The translations under genes and the position numbers were made by a program. From assembly GCA_032173965.1 (NCBI GenBank), contig JAVUNC010000004.1, forward strand, positions 57,039,501 through 57,103,500: DNA of 64,000 nucleotides, in the 5' to 3' direction. Origin of the DNA: Sitta carolinensis. Taxonomy: Eukaryota > Chordata > Aves > Passeriformes > Sittidae. Under the pieces are notes generated by a model that was not told where the DNA came from, searched no databases, and was given only the letters and a program-made list of their open reading frames with translations. This document shows, piece by piece, positions 48,348 through 60,600 of this stretch; position 1 is the first letter of the stretch; every line of letters begins with the position of its first letter.

Positions 48348-48637
48348 ATGTCGGTGGCGACTGGGGCAGCGAGGCGGCGGCGGCGGCAGCAGCGGGCGGA
48401 GGCGGCGGCAACCGCGTTTTCTTTCAGAGCCCCCGGGGCGGCGGCGGGAGCGGTGGCTCCTCCGGCAGCTCCTCCCGGGAGGACTCGGTGTCGGCAGCGG
48501 CGGCCGTGGTGCAGGTCCAGCAGCGGCGCCACCAGCAGGGGAAAGTGACGGTGAAATACGATCGGAAGGAGCTGCGGAAGCGGCTGGTGCTGGAGGAGTG
48601 GATCGTGGAGCAGCTGGGGCAGCTCTACGGCTGCGAG
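48348..48637 (+). CDS. PPP1R14C: PPP1R14C (KEPI) exon 1, PP1 inhibitor; apparent 1-base frameshift
   Basis: This is the first coding exon of the protein phosphatase 1 inhibitor KEPI, a cytoplasmic and membrane-associated member of the PPP1R14 (CPI-17-like) family. These inhibitors block PP1 strongly after PKC phosphorylates one threonine. The start MSVATG matches the family, and VFFQSPRGG, REDS, and RRHQQGKVTVKYDRKELRKR followed by LVLEEWIVEQLGQLYGCE identify it without doubt. The PKC-target threonine is the ACG at 48548-48550, about codon 68. The exon ends GAG|GTGCGG in phase 0. The rest of the inhibitory domain (to about 165 residues in human) would be on later exons outside the window. Oddity: the ATG frame differs by one base from the conserved frame. 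One more G in the run at 48363-48366 would align them; as written, the ATG frame stops at 48546-48548. No in-frame ATG precedes the conserved frame. Confidence 0.95.
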
Positions 48638-48643
48638 GTGCGG
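48638..48643 (+). other. PPP1R14C: Splice donor of PPP1R14C exon 1
   Basis: GAG|GTGCGG directly after the conserved ...YGCE codons. In relatives the protein continues with an acidic EEE-rich stretch that is not found downstream here, which supports splicing at this point. Confidence 0.8.
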
Positions 48644-51600
48644 GGCCGGGGTCGCGGGATCCCCGCCGCGGTTTTTGTCGCCGCAGTCCCCTCGCCCGCC
48701 GCTGTTTCCCTCGTCCCCGGCATCTTCCTCCTGCCCCGAGTCGCATTTCGGCGGTGGGCAGAGGAGCGCTGTCACCGCCACCTCCAAATGACATTCCCGG
48801 TCCGTCGCCCCCACCCTGCCGCTGCCCCGCGCCGCAGCGGTGCCCCGGCTCAGGGAATGGTGAAAGGTGCTCCATGTCCTGTAGAAGGGTGACCCCCGTG
48901 CCCTCCCGAGGTGAATGGGAAGGGACCACCCCTTGGGGACGGGCGGCGGCTGTCGCTCGGCCGGGCGTGGAAGGGGAGCTCCTCCGGGGGGAGCCCGGCG
49001 GCTGCGGCAGGTCCGGGAATGCCAGGAGGTTCGCCCGCGGCGGCGGTGGCCGGGAGCCGCTGTCCCCATAGCCTGCCAGGGCAGGGTGGACCGCGGCTCC
49101 GAGGCGCCTTCCAGGGTTGGGCGGGCGTCGGTCTCCGTTAGACGCGAGCTGGCCCGGCGCCGGGGAGCTCGGCGGGCCGGAGGGCAGAGCGGTGTGCTGG
49201 GCACAGGGCGAGCGGGAGCGGGACGTGCGCGGGGGCTGTGCGGAGGCGGCTGTTGTAGAGGAAAGACTCCGGGGAGGGCACCGTCCCCTCTGGATCGTGG
49301 TTTTGCGCTACCCCGACCTACAGGAGCGGCGTAGATACTGGCCTGGAAATCTCAGTGAGCAATTCGGAGATCATTAGGACGAGAATCGAAAACACTGGGG
49401 GCTTGTATGTACCTGATTTGTACGTATCAAATCTTTTTTTCTGTTACTCTGGGCAAAGTGCGAGTGTTGCCAGAATGAATTCTCTTTAGCAGAGGACAGA
49501 TGAGCAGGAGCATGTGTCAAGAATGTTCAAAGGACTGGCAGCTGTTGTCTTCCTTGTGGAGAGAACGATGTCGTAAAGTAAAGTACCAGTGCCTTGTTTT
49601 GTCAAAGCTTCATTAAAAATGCAGATCGTCTAATCCCCGGGAGATCTAGCTCCCTTTCACCTCGGGTATTTGCTCTTATAAAGGATCAAAACGTTAAGGC
49701 TTAACTGAGGTTCGCAAATACTTTTCCCATCAGTAGTCTAATTCACTTTTGTTAAAGACTTCTGAAGTGAGATTTGTTGAAGCCAGATGTGAATTTAGCA
49801 GCTAGCATGTCTCGGAGCCAACATCTCACTCCTGAACATGCTAGAGCTAGGAAGACAAGAGCGAGACAGTCCTTAGAGGTATGGATGTCTTGAGTGGATG
49901 CGAAAATACAAATAACCTGTATGGAATGTCTAGCACACACATAATACAATTGTTTAAAGTAACTCCTTTAATCTCAAGAGTGATTTATTGGCAAATTTGT
50001 TAGAATGACACAAAAAGTGTGTATGACTCGTGTTAAACCTCCTTAACTGTTCAAATCCGTGAGCTGTGGGAAGGAAAGATACAAATGGAAACTCGAGCTA
50101 AAAATAATAAAAATAAGCAGTTCTTGGTCTTCATCTTGGTGTGACATGCCTCTTCAGTCTCATGACTTGTTTGGCCACATAGCCTGTAGGCTGTGAGGAT
50201 TCGTCTGAGGCTGGAAGTGTTTACAGTTGTTTGTGTGAACTGATGATTTTGTGCCTGTGCAAGCTGATAACGTAGTTAGTGTCTGGCCTGCTGGATCTGT
50301 CTTCTGGTTTGACTCCTGCTGTTCAAAATCACCAGGCCTGTTTGGGCTGTGTGCTTTTGACATACAGGTGAACTTATTCTGTTCATAAGAAAGGATGTGG
50401 TATATAGGACCAAAGCAAAGCCCAGTGGAATTGTTGCTGCTTTTCACAGTATTCAAATCACAGGCTTGTTGGAGAAAAATCATTCATTCCTTTCCTTATT
50501 ATAGTTGTTGCTTCCAAGTAAAGTAGAAGGAGGTCTGCTTTAGAAGGTCTCCATTAAGGTGGAGACCGTATCTAGCTGCATAAAAATAACTTGTTTGATG
50601 GTTTGGTTTCTGAGGTGACTTTTAGAGGAAAAATAGTTTAATATAACAGAACAAAGTGTTTTTTAGATTTGAAGGCCAAGGGCAAAATGTTCAAGTCATC
50701 TTCTGCTCTTCTTTGCTGTTATGCATGAACTCTATCCAGAGTCAGCACAGATGATAGTAGCGAAAAGGTCAAGCTATTAATATGCTATCAGAATAAAGTT
50801 GAAGATGTATGATGAGTGTAGTGATTAAAGACAATAGCAATTTAATGCAAGATGCTTTGCTTGAATCTGCTTGAATTACTTCTAGGCTTAGAGATGTAGC
50901 TCTCAGGCTGAAATTTAATCACCTATGCAGACAGTTAATAACCCTGTCTGAGGGCAGGTTGGGAGGGGGTAGGGAATTGCTCACTTCAGCTTCTATGGAA
51001 GATCTAAATAACCTCCCAATGCAATGAAATTTAAGTTCAGTAACGATCTAAAATCTTCCAGGTTGTCAGAAATAGCCACTGAATTTTTAATCCTGGAAGA
51101 GCTAACCAATGTCAGTATTTCATTGCTATTCTGATTCACAGGTCTATTTCCAAGGAGCAGTGCACTTCATTTCTGGTAAGAGCAGAAATAAGTAGAGGGT
51201 GCTTGCAATGTGGTGCACTGAAAGTCTGTAAGAAGACTTGCATTTCTTTGTTGGGCTGCATAAATGTAGTGCCTGCTCACTGTTTTCCATTTAAATAATG
51301 CTTGCTATTATGCTGAGATTCATCAGTAAGTGGATACTTGCAGAAAGACTCCCTTTATTCAAAATTAAGCATGTACTCATAGTCTCTCAAGTATTTGCAA
51401 GTTAAGTCAGCTATAAGTCTGTTTTGGCATAGTGACAAAGTTTAGGAGATGAGGTTGGGAAATAATGAGAAAGGTTTGTTTGTGTTCCTTTTCTAGTGGA
51501 TCTTGTCTTTACTGGTACATTTTTAGTTTTAAAAATTGGATGCCAAGCAATATAATGTTGTTGGGGGTGTCACTTAGAAGGAGCTATTTGAGACTATTTT

Positions 51601-53879
51601 AAATGCAGACCTCAGTTATATGACACAGATTAGCTTTAAAAAGGTTACTTCCACATGATGCAGACTTCGGGGATAAAAGACCTTTTACCTGAATGGTAAC
51701 CAGATTGGCACCAGAACCTGTCAGGCTAACATACTCAGGACAGGTGCTTCAGGTGAGTATTGGTCTGGCTGTTTGCTTCTGGGACTGCTTCATTAAAAAA
51801 AAAAAAAAAAAAAAAAAGTTTTATAACCTGTTTGTTCTGGTTTCTCTGAATGATGAAACTGAAGTTTTAGTTGCAGGTTAGTATATTGAAAATGCAGTGC
51901 CTTAATTGCAGGACTTGAACTTGCTTCAGTGTTGACCTTTATTAGGTATCTTGGTACTAAAATAGTTTCTTCCCAGATGCTTTGTGTTTTGGGCTAAGTC
52001 CATTATTGGTTAAGAATTGCAAAATAATGCTGCACAGAACAACTTGCGTAATCACTATTCATTTCCTGATGGTTTGCAACTTGTAGTTCAGCATGAAAGT
52101 GGTGACAGACCAGTTTTCCAGATGTATTATCTATGTTGTGTGCACCTGCCAAACTTGTATGACTTTGTATATGAAAAAAAGAGACCACTGGACTAGTCCC
52201 TGGAAACCATTTAATTTTGCAGGTGAATTTCTGTGCTCTGGGTTCCTCTCTATCTAGAATTATAGTAATTGCTAGAAATGGCACACAGATTTTTGCACAA
52301 TAATAAAGAAAGATTTTGCTTGTGCTATGGGTTTGTTGCTGAATATTTTTTAATGTAGAGATTTGCCTGTGCAACTAAAATGAGCCCCTAGACTTTGCAC
52401 TCTAAAAGCTGAATACCTTGCCTTCTGAGACACTGCTGAGCTTAGCTGAGTAATCGACTATTTAATTAGAGTATGTCTAGTGATGTATGGAAGTTAGTGT
52501 TTGGCAGGGGATATTGTGTTGGTCTGGAAGTACCAGAATGTTACGTCCAAGATTATTATTTTTCCATTCCAGGAATGGAAATACCCTGAGATTGTGTTTA
52601 AAAATTCACTGTACAATAAAATACAGTTGGAAGGGCTGCCCATAAAGGCCCTTCAGGCATTTCCTTTAAGAGCACAAATCCATGTCAGACTGAGAACTGT
52701 TATGTGTAAGATTTTCTTCCATCTTCTGGTACAGATACTGCAATGGCAGGAGTGGCATGAAGCACTGAAATGGGTAAGGGATTTCGTGTTGGCAGTGAAT
52801 GGGAGGTAAGGGAGCAATTTAACTCAGTCCTGCATGGATCAAAAGCTCCCTTCGCCTGATTGCTCAGTGACTGCAGAGCTGGAGAACACCCTCCTTGTCT
52901 GTCTTCCTGAAGCTGCTGGGATGTGCTAACATTTCCCTCCACACACTCTTGTCTTTTCCAAAACAGCCTGGCCAGCATGCTGCTAAGACTGCCATGTGGT
53001 GATGTGGACCTGATTGGTATGATCAGGTACTATTTATGCCTCAAGCTCTAGTGAGATAATGTTTGAAATTCATTATTCATTTCTCAGAAAGGCATTTGGT
53101 GAGAAGATCCACCGAATAAAACACTATGGAAACTAACTTTTGCCTACAGTCTTACTCTTTGAATAGACTTCTGACTTGGACTAAGATCTCAGAAATGGTA
53201 ATTGCACTTGGATTCCTTTCTCAATAGATTAGAAGTGGAAAGACGCTGAGAAGGATCAGAGAACTAGAGAGTCACTTGTTTAAAAAGACTCAAGTTAGTA
53301 GGAGGTGTAATAAAGGATTTCTTTCTTTGGGAGATTGTTACAGTTTAGATGCATTGGAGTAAAGTACTTGTAGGTCCACCAAATTGCTTAGAAATTAATT
53401 TGGATAATTTATTTTGGACAGCTCTTACAGGTCTCCATGTTGTACAGCACAAACTTTGGTGTCCTCTCTTGAGGGCAGGAATAATGCACAACATACATCA
53501 GTTTAAGGGTTGCTGTGATCAGAGACCTGTAAAGGACACAGGCAACATAGGTGTAGCAAAGGCTTATTCTAGCATGTAGCCAGCACAGAAAGGTATTTGA
53601 ATCCCAAGAGCAGAAAATAGGAAGCCTAAGAAATTTATGTTTTAAAACAAACCTTGTAAAATGCATGCAGTTCTTTTCAGAGGAATGGGCTTAAGGATCT
53701 GAGAGGCTAGCAAGCACCTGATGATGATTAAGCCGAAGCCTTTTGTTTATAAATGAACTTCTTAAGATCTTGCCTTAAGTTCTAAAGACCCTACTCTAGT
53801 AGGAAATGTACCACTGTTCAGCTGCTGAACTTGCCTTTTTTTTTGCATGCAAAATGTGTACAACAGTGCCAAGGAATTA
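48644..53879 (+). other. PPP1R14C: PPP1R14C intron 1, first part
   Basis: The CpG-rich start gives way after about 49.35 kb to AT-rich sequence without further exons. A 23-base A run lies at 51795-51817. I looked for the acidic exon 2 sequence of the family and did not see it. Confidence 0.75.
51795..51817. repeat. Poly-A run (23 A)
   Basis: Uninterrupted A homopolymer in intron 1 with no recognised retroposed body. Confidence 0.9.
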
Positions 53880-54630
53880 AAGGAGAGAAGATCATCACAG
53901 TGAAGTGCAAGGTTCTGCACGTGGGTTGAGGCAATCCTAACCACAAATACAAGTAGAGTGGAGAACATGTTGAAAGCAACCCTGAGCAGAAAACTTGGGG
54001 GTGTTAGTTGACAAGAACCTCAACATGAGCTGGCAATCTGCACTTGCAACCCTGAAAGCCAGATGCATCCTATGCATCCTGGGCCACATTAAAAGCAGCA
54101 TGGCCAGCAGGTCAAGGGAGACAGTTCTTCAGCATTTACTTTGCTCTTGTGAGACCCGCCCCCCCTACCTGGAGTACTGCATCCAGCTCTGGGGCCACTA
54201 GCATAAGAAGGACATGGACCTATTGGAGTGAGTCCAGAGGAGGGCTACAAAGATGTTTGGGGGCTGGAGCACTTCTCCTGAGCAGGTCAAGAGTTGGGAT
54301 TGTTCAACCAGGAGAAGAGAAGGCTTCAAGGAGACTTAGAAGGGGCCTGCAAGACAACTTGAGAGGGACATGTAGTGAGAGGACGAGGAGGAATACCCTT
54401 AAACTGACAGAGGGCAGCTTAGATGTATTAGGAAGAAATTCTTCACTGTGATGGTGGTGAGGCACTAGAACAGGTTGCCTAGAGAAGTTGTAAACTTCCT
54501 AACCCTTGAAGTGCTTAAGTTGAAGCTGGAAGTGGCAGGTGTGGAAACTGTCCCTGCCCATGGCAGGGGGATTGGAAGTAGGTGAGCATTAAGATCCCTT
54601 CCTTCCCAAGCCTTTCTATGAGTCCAAGAA
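53880..54630 (+). mobile_element. CR1 LINE, 5'-truncated, + strand, in PPP1R14C intron
   Basis: This is the longest + strand CR1 in the window. It begins with AAGTGCAAGGTTCTGCACGT and contains the end of ORF2, still readable in pieces as GVLVDKNLNMS, then SSMASRSRE, and LEYCIQLWG. It continues through ACATGGACCTATTGGAG and GGAAGAAATTCTTCACTGTG to CCCTGCCCATGGCAGGGG. The octamer end is almost lost (CCTTTCTATGAGTCC). Frameshifts and stops break ORF2, so it cannot move itself. It sits in sense orientation within the intron. Confidence 0.93.
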
Positions 54631-57600
54631 AATTATTTATCTAGTATTTGATCTTTATTTAGTCTAGGTGTCGCTTCTACACTGGTCATGGTTCATTGTT
54701 TTATCTGAATCAGCAGCAATATTCTTGACTTCCAATTGAAAGCTTCACAACACAAATTATCTTTCAGCAGCTATTCAGTAGCAATTTTTTTGTTCTTTTC
54801 CTCTCTGTTCAAGATTCAACTGGTTTCTTTGCTGAAGCAGTAGGTGTGGTTGTTTTATAACAAGGTGAATAAATAATTGATTGCTTACATCACTTAAGAT
54901 TTTATAATTGTACTTCTTATTAACAGTAGCTTCCAGTCTTTGTGGCTATACTCTTGTGCCTTTGGGCAAATTGTTTTACATAGAGCTGGAACTTGATTAT
55001 CCAGGGTAACAAAGGAGAGGAAGGGATGCGTGGAAGAATGTGGATACAATGGAAAAACTGTGGATAAAAAAATAAATGGTAAACTCTGCTACAAATCATG
55101 CAGTGAATGTACAGCTGAAGGGGAAGAGGAGAAACTGGTCATTAATTTACCCCATTTTTACCATTCAGGTTTTTGTTTTGCACAAAAAATTAATTATATT
55201 GCTTTTGGACTTGAATTTAGCTTGGATGTGTCTGTACTTGTAGCACAATTAAACTACAATGTGGATGATCCATCCACAGATAGCTGAGAGCAGGTTATAT
55301 TGCAATTTGTTGAAGGTGCTGGGCTAACTTAAGCACTGTTAGTGCCTTGTAACAGTGGAATCTCTCTCCTTATTCTCTGTGCTTTGCATTAGCTGTTCTA
55401 ACCTATACTGTCAAAGCAAATGCTTGAAACAAAAATAACTGTTTAAATGAGGAAAATACCTGTTTCATGGAATGTTTGACTCCTCTTATAAGGCATAGGG
55501 AATATTTCTAAATAGATCTTCTATCTAAATGGAATTAAATCTTACTTCCACTAGAACAAGTAGTGTGTTAGTTTACTCTCATGACCACCCTAAACTCATT
55601 CTGTTTTGATTCATACCTTGCAAAGACTGGCTGAGCTCCTGATTGCATTCTCATAATTTTCCCTTTAGAAAAGGTTATCAGCCACTTTAAAAACACTCTA
55701 ATGGAATTTAAAATCCAACCAAAAAAACCTCTGTCCTTTGTAGAGCATACTATTGTCCATAACGTATACATACTTTACATAATATTCTGACAGTGCAGGA
55801 GATACCAATGGGGGGGAAGAAAAAGCTATCCCATCTCTAACCTGATTCAGTCTGAGTTATGGTCTCCTTGTCTCTTGTCACTACAGGTAATAAAGCAGCA
55901 GCAGCGATATCAATCCATTCTTCCAGTCTGGTGTCTTGCCTGCAGTATTCAAAGCCAAGTTCTCCTTTTTCCCTGCCTTACATCTAACTCTAGAAACTTC
56001 TATTTGACAGCACAAATTGAGTAGGTTAGATGTGGCCATCCATCTTTGTCACTGCAACTTTTGGCTGCTTGTTGTAAAACATTAACAGCTTCTTTTGCTA
56101 TTCTCCCATGTGACATGTGGAATTATGAAAGTCAAGATTTCTAGAACTTATTAATGCTAGAAGGGAGAAGGGGTATAAAATCTTAATTGCACGCAGTACA
56201 TACAGCAGCAGCAGTACAACTGTATTTCAAAGGATAGAATAAATTTAGCCTGTTAAAGATCTTCTTGGAACAAGGAATTGTTTGGGCAGAGGTACACACT
56301 GAAACAAATCAAATCTTCTTTGAAGTGATAAGTATTTAATTCTGAGAATCACATTTCATTAGCAGAGCTGCTACCTCCCCTCCCTGCTCCACCACTCCCT
56401 CCCACCCTGGAAGCATGATACCTATTCTTGGAACCAGTTCAGCATGGTGTCTTAAACTATTTTCAGAGAACACACAGATCGCAGTCCCAGAAGGCATCTT
56501 GTATATTTTCAATCCATGTGATATTTATCAGTAACGTAGATCTAGTGGAGCTAAATATAGAGAAAAATCACAACATTTTGCTATAGGTCTTTAATTATTA
56601 GAACAGTTGTAGATGATTAATTCGGTGTAATGTTGTTCAGCCTGTAAAGCAAAGGTAGTGCAGAAGATAGCATTAATTATGAGGTCTAATGGTAAGTAAG
56701 TGAATGGCTAGTGTGTGTAGTGGTGCCAGTCTAGATGTGACACTTCTAGTGGTGACTCAGAAGAGTTCACCATTCTAAATGTGCTGCCAACAAGAGGGTC
56801 ACACACTTCAGACCTCTGTGTTGGACTTCATAAGTGCAAATGATGGCACAATCAATGCCTAATGCAAATCCTCTTACCAGACTGTCTTAATAGATTACTT
56901 TCCAGAACACAGAACTGGGAAGGATTCTTAGGTCACATGGTTTGCCTTCTTACTTGCAGATAAGCTCTTTGCATTTGATACAATTTTTTAATGGAGTAAT
57001 TCGGTTATATGATGTTTCTTTCCTCATTATTTCATGTATTTAAATATGACTTTTAAACCCTTTAGGCACTTGGATTTTTCCCGTCCCTTCCATAAAATAT
57101 AGAAAGACATAAGCAAAAGACCAATACTTGCTTGGAATGAGCTTGCTTGGACTTTCACTCTGGGGTGAAGTTTAAACAGATTGTAAATGTGCTTTACTGC
57201 CTGTTCTTACTCTGGGCATCATCAGACTCAAGTGAGGACCACAGCTAAGGGGCAGAAGTATTAAGATAGTGATTCTCCTGTAGGTCACATATTACCTTAT
57301 AACAAAATCCATCTTTGAGTATGTCTGCAGACTCTGAGAGAAATATGCTTACTAATATTTCATGGAATTAATTTAGCACTCCTTAGAAAATACACTAGTG
57401 GCTTAAGATCCTAACTTATTTTAGCACTTGAATCATAACTTTTTTGAATTAGATATCTAAATTAACTCTAGCATGATACAAGTGCTTAGTTCTACTTTAG
57501 GTGACTGGTATGTAACACTTACTTTAAACACAAAAGAATGCTCTGAGCCTTTACAGTTGGTTGCTGTACATTTTAAAAGATAGTACCTGGAGCACGTAGT

Positions 57601-60600
57601 GCATTTTGTTGTCAGAATAGAGTTTCAGATGTTCTAGAATAAACTATTGTGTCTTTTTGGTTTTGCTGTACTGGTAGTAATCATGCTGTTTTATGTTTAT
57701 AGTCAAACTTTTTATCCCTGTTTTAGGTGTGTTAAGGTAAAACTGCTTAGTCATCTTTCTTAAAACATTAACAAAGCTCCCTAGAATTTGGATTATGTTG
57801 ATATTGAAAACTGAATCCTTTCTGAGTACAGAAACTGGTGATGGGAGGGAGTGTTGGTGGTAACTAGCTCACTGGCAGCCAGAAACATTCCCACTTACTT
57901 CAGCTGTTGCTGCAGTACTACCTAGTCTGCTTAGCTAAAGATTTAATCATCTTGCTTATAGCTAGCCAACTACTTTTTGTTTATTACACCCAAACTCTTA
58001 GGCAGAAGATTTTCTGCTGTGTTGTGAAGTAATTGTGATACCCAGAGAATTCATTTATATAAAGAAGCGAGGTATCAATCTTTCACTGTACAATCTGGAG
58101 ACTGTCTTGTTTCAGGCTGGGGGCAACAGAGGTTTCCAGGATTAGTTCTGTAAAAATCAAAACCTAAAACACTTTCATCTTCATTTTTTTAATGTCCTTA
58201 TCAGATTTCACCATCAAGTATGTAATGAATACATTTAGTATTAGAATTGTTAGCTCTTACTCTTGGTTAGTAATTCCAAGTGAATTTAGCGTAGCAAGTG
58301 GAAGGAGACAGGACTATGTGCCAAAATATTTTTCTGGGAATCTGACAGTATGAAGAAGCACTGGAATCAAACAGGGGTCCTATATAGTCTTTAGCTCCCT
58401 TCTCTTTTTGCCATCCTTGGTGGGATAGTCACAGCAGGCTCTGCCACCTCCTGAATCTGGAGTTGTTTGCGAATTCATTTTAAAGATCCCTCAGGCACTT
58501 TTCCATGTTTTGCAGTTTGGGGACTTGCCTGTGTAGCCAAGTGGTGTCTCTGGCCCCCAGGGAAGAGGAGTGTCTGCTTTAAAGCATGTTAGAACTCCTG
58601 CTGATATTTCTTGACACCAGTGGACCGGAGCCAAAATGCATTGACTGCCAGTCCCTGGCCTGCCTGCTGCTCCAAATGAGTATCTGGGGGGAGGGAGAGT
58701 CACTGCGCAGAGCACACTGCTATGCCCAGGCACCACTTGGAGGAATGACTTGTTACAAACCATGAGAAACTCTGTATCTCTTGCATACTAAATTTCTTGA
58801 AAAAGATTGCATTGCTTCTAGATTCTGCAGGGTGCGAGTGCGCTTGTTTTGATACTACTGAAAAAGCATTTCCCCCCCTGCCCCAGAAAACAGACTTCTC
58901 ATCTCATGTAAAATCTTAAAGGACCTAATACTTCTGGCTAAAGAAATAATAATGATGGAAAACGCTCTACTGTTCCAGTAACACTTTATTTGGCTGGTAA
59001 GACAAAAATGTGGTGAGAATGACTATCAGTGTGTCAGATGCTTGATGTACCTGTACTGTATGACTTTTACTGCAGAAGTCAATTTACACACAGCTTCTCC
59101 ATGTAAAGAAAATCAATACTGGAGACTAACAGATTGTTTTTACAGGGCTTCTGAAACTGAGATGAGGAGAACCATTTAGAGGCCTCATTATATCACGTGC
59201 TCTTTCCTTGTGTTCTTTCAAACAATCTGATGGAGTAATTAATCCTTGAAGTGCCCCAAGAGGCAAACCTGCTTAATTGCACTTCTGTTTAGCAGAAATT
59301 CCCAGACTGCAAAGGACCTGGTCTTGATACTGTTTGATCGAAATTTTTTCATGCAGTTATGTTTTTCCTTAGGTTTATTTTCATCTTCTCTCCCAGAAAA
59401 AAAGCAATCAATCTGTCAAATCTGACCTAGTGCGGCATGGTCATAGTTGTTATTGCATTCTTGCTGTAGGCAGAATCATGTACGAATTGCAGGGAAGCAG
59501 TCAGCTGTGCCTGTGTTGCTTGGAGATGGAGAGTGACTTGCTCTTGTGAATTGCAGAAGGTAGGTATGTCCTGTGACTACTATGCAGAAAGTCATTCCAC
59601 TTGCACAGTCATCAAGGTTGCAACATTTAAGCCTGGTGGCTCAAGCTCTGTGTCCTTCAAGAGTGACTAGGTAACAGTGATTTGGTGTACAACATGTATC
59701 TGCTAATGCCAAACTATTTCTGCTTGATGTGAATGTGGATGATGACAAAAAACATGATGTGTCCTTCCTATCTGCTTTGGAGTGTTTTGTTTAACAGAAG
59801 TGACATCCAGGCATAGACTTAGCACGTCCTATTTTTGTATTGAGAACACAAGGCATTTGTTTGGGAGACAGCACTTGATTTTCAACAAATGTCTTGTTGA
59901 GATTGAATCCATGTTATGGGTATGGTTAGGAAGTGTTGAATGCTTCTCTTCCTCTGCTCAGTATAGTCTGTGATTAATGCCTCTTCTTCATTTAGCAATT
60001 TCACACTCTAGTGATTCCTTTAGACTTCTGTAGAGATGCACAAATTAGACAACAATTCCTTAACCAGCATGTTCTGGATGTATTTGGATAAGTTGAAGTT
60101 GTTTTGACAGTTCAGTTATGAAAACAGCAAAATAGCGGTGTTAGTACTGAAGAAGATTAAATGAAGTCTGTGACTGGGAATCAGTTTCTTCTCTATGCTT
60201 ACTAGTGACACTGAAGTTGCAGAGTGCAAGGTTCTTTGCATAATGAACAGAGATGTAAATTAAAAAAAAAAAAATAATGTTATGGATAAATGGAATGCCT
60301 GGTATGCTCTGCTATGACTGGCAGTTCCTTCTTGGAGAAAAAGGTATTTTGGTACCATAAAATCTTTTCCCAAATTCTTGATGTAGTCACATCATCTTGC
60401 CAATTAATTTTTTTCTGTGTTGTACTAAAGATGGTAATGTTGCAGTCATTGTAGCAGGGGATTGACTATAATTATAGAAGTTATGGGGACAGTGAGGTGG
60501 AGGGTTCTCAAAATTCGGAATCTTGTGGCATTTGCCCTTGTATTTTGTATGACACTCATTTTTCATCATTTAGCAGCAATGGTGTGAATCCCAGAGAACT

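Larger units (their letters stand above)
47940..49340. promoter_or_regulatory. PPP1R14C: CpG island over PPP1R14C promoter, exon 1 and start of intron 1
   Basis: The stretch is very rich in G+C and keeps many CG dinucleotides, in sharp contrast with the AT-rich DNA on both sides. It covers the presumed 5' UTR, the whole of exon 1 and about 700 bases of intron 1. It contains several GC boxes (for example CCCCGCCCC near 48169). Long antisense open frames here come from the base composition. Confidence 0.9.

Noticed and set aside
47864..49204. 446-residue open frame on the minus strand, and a 323-residue one at 47958-48929
   Set aside because: Both overlap the CpG island and PPP1R14C exon 1 in antisense. 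They are arginine/proline/alanine-rich because GC-rich DNA lacks stop codons, and they show no domain.
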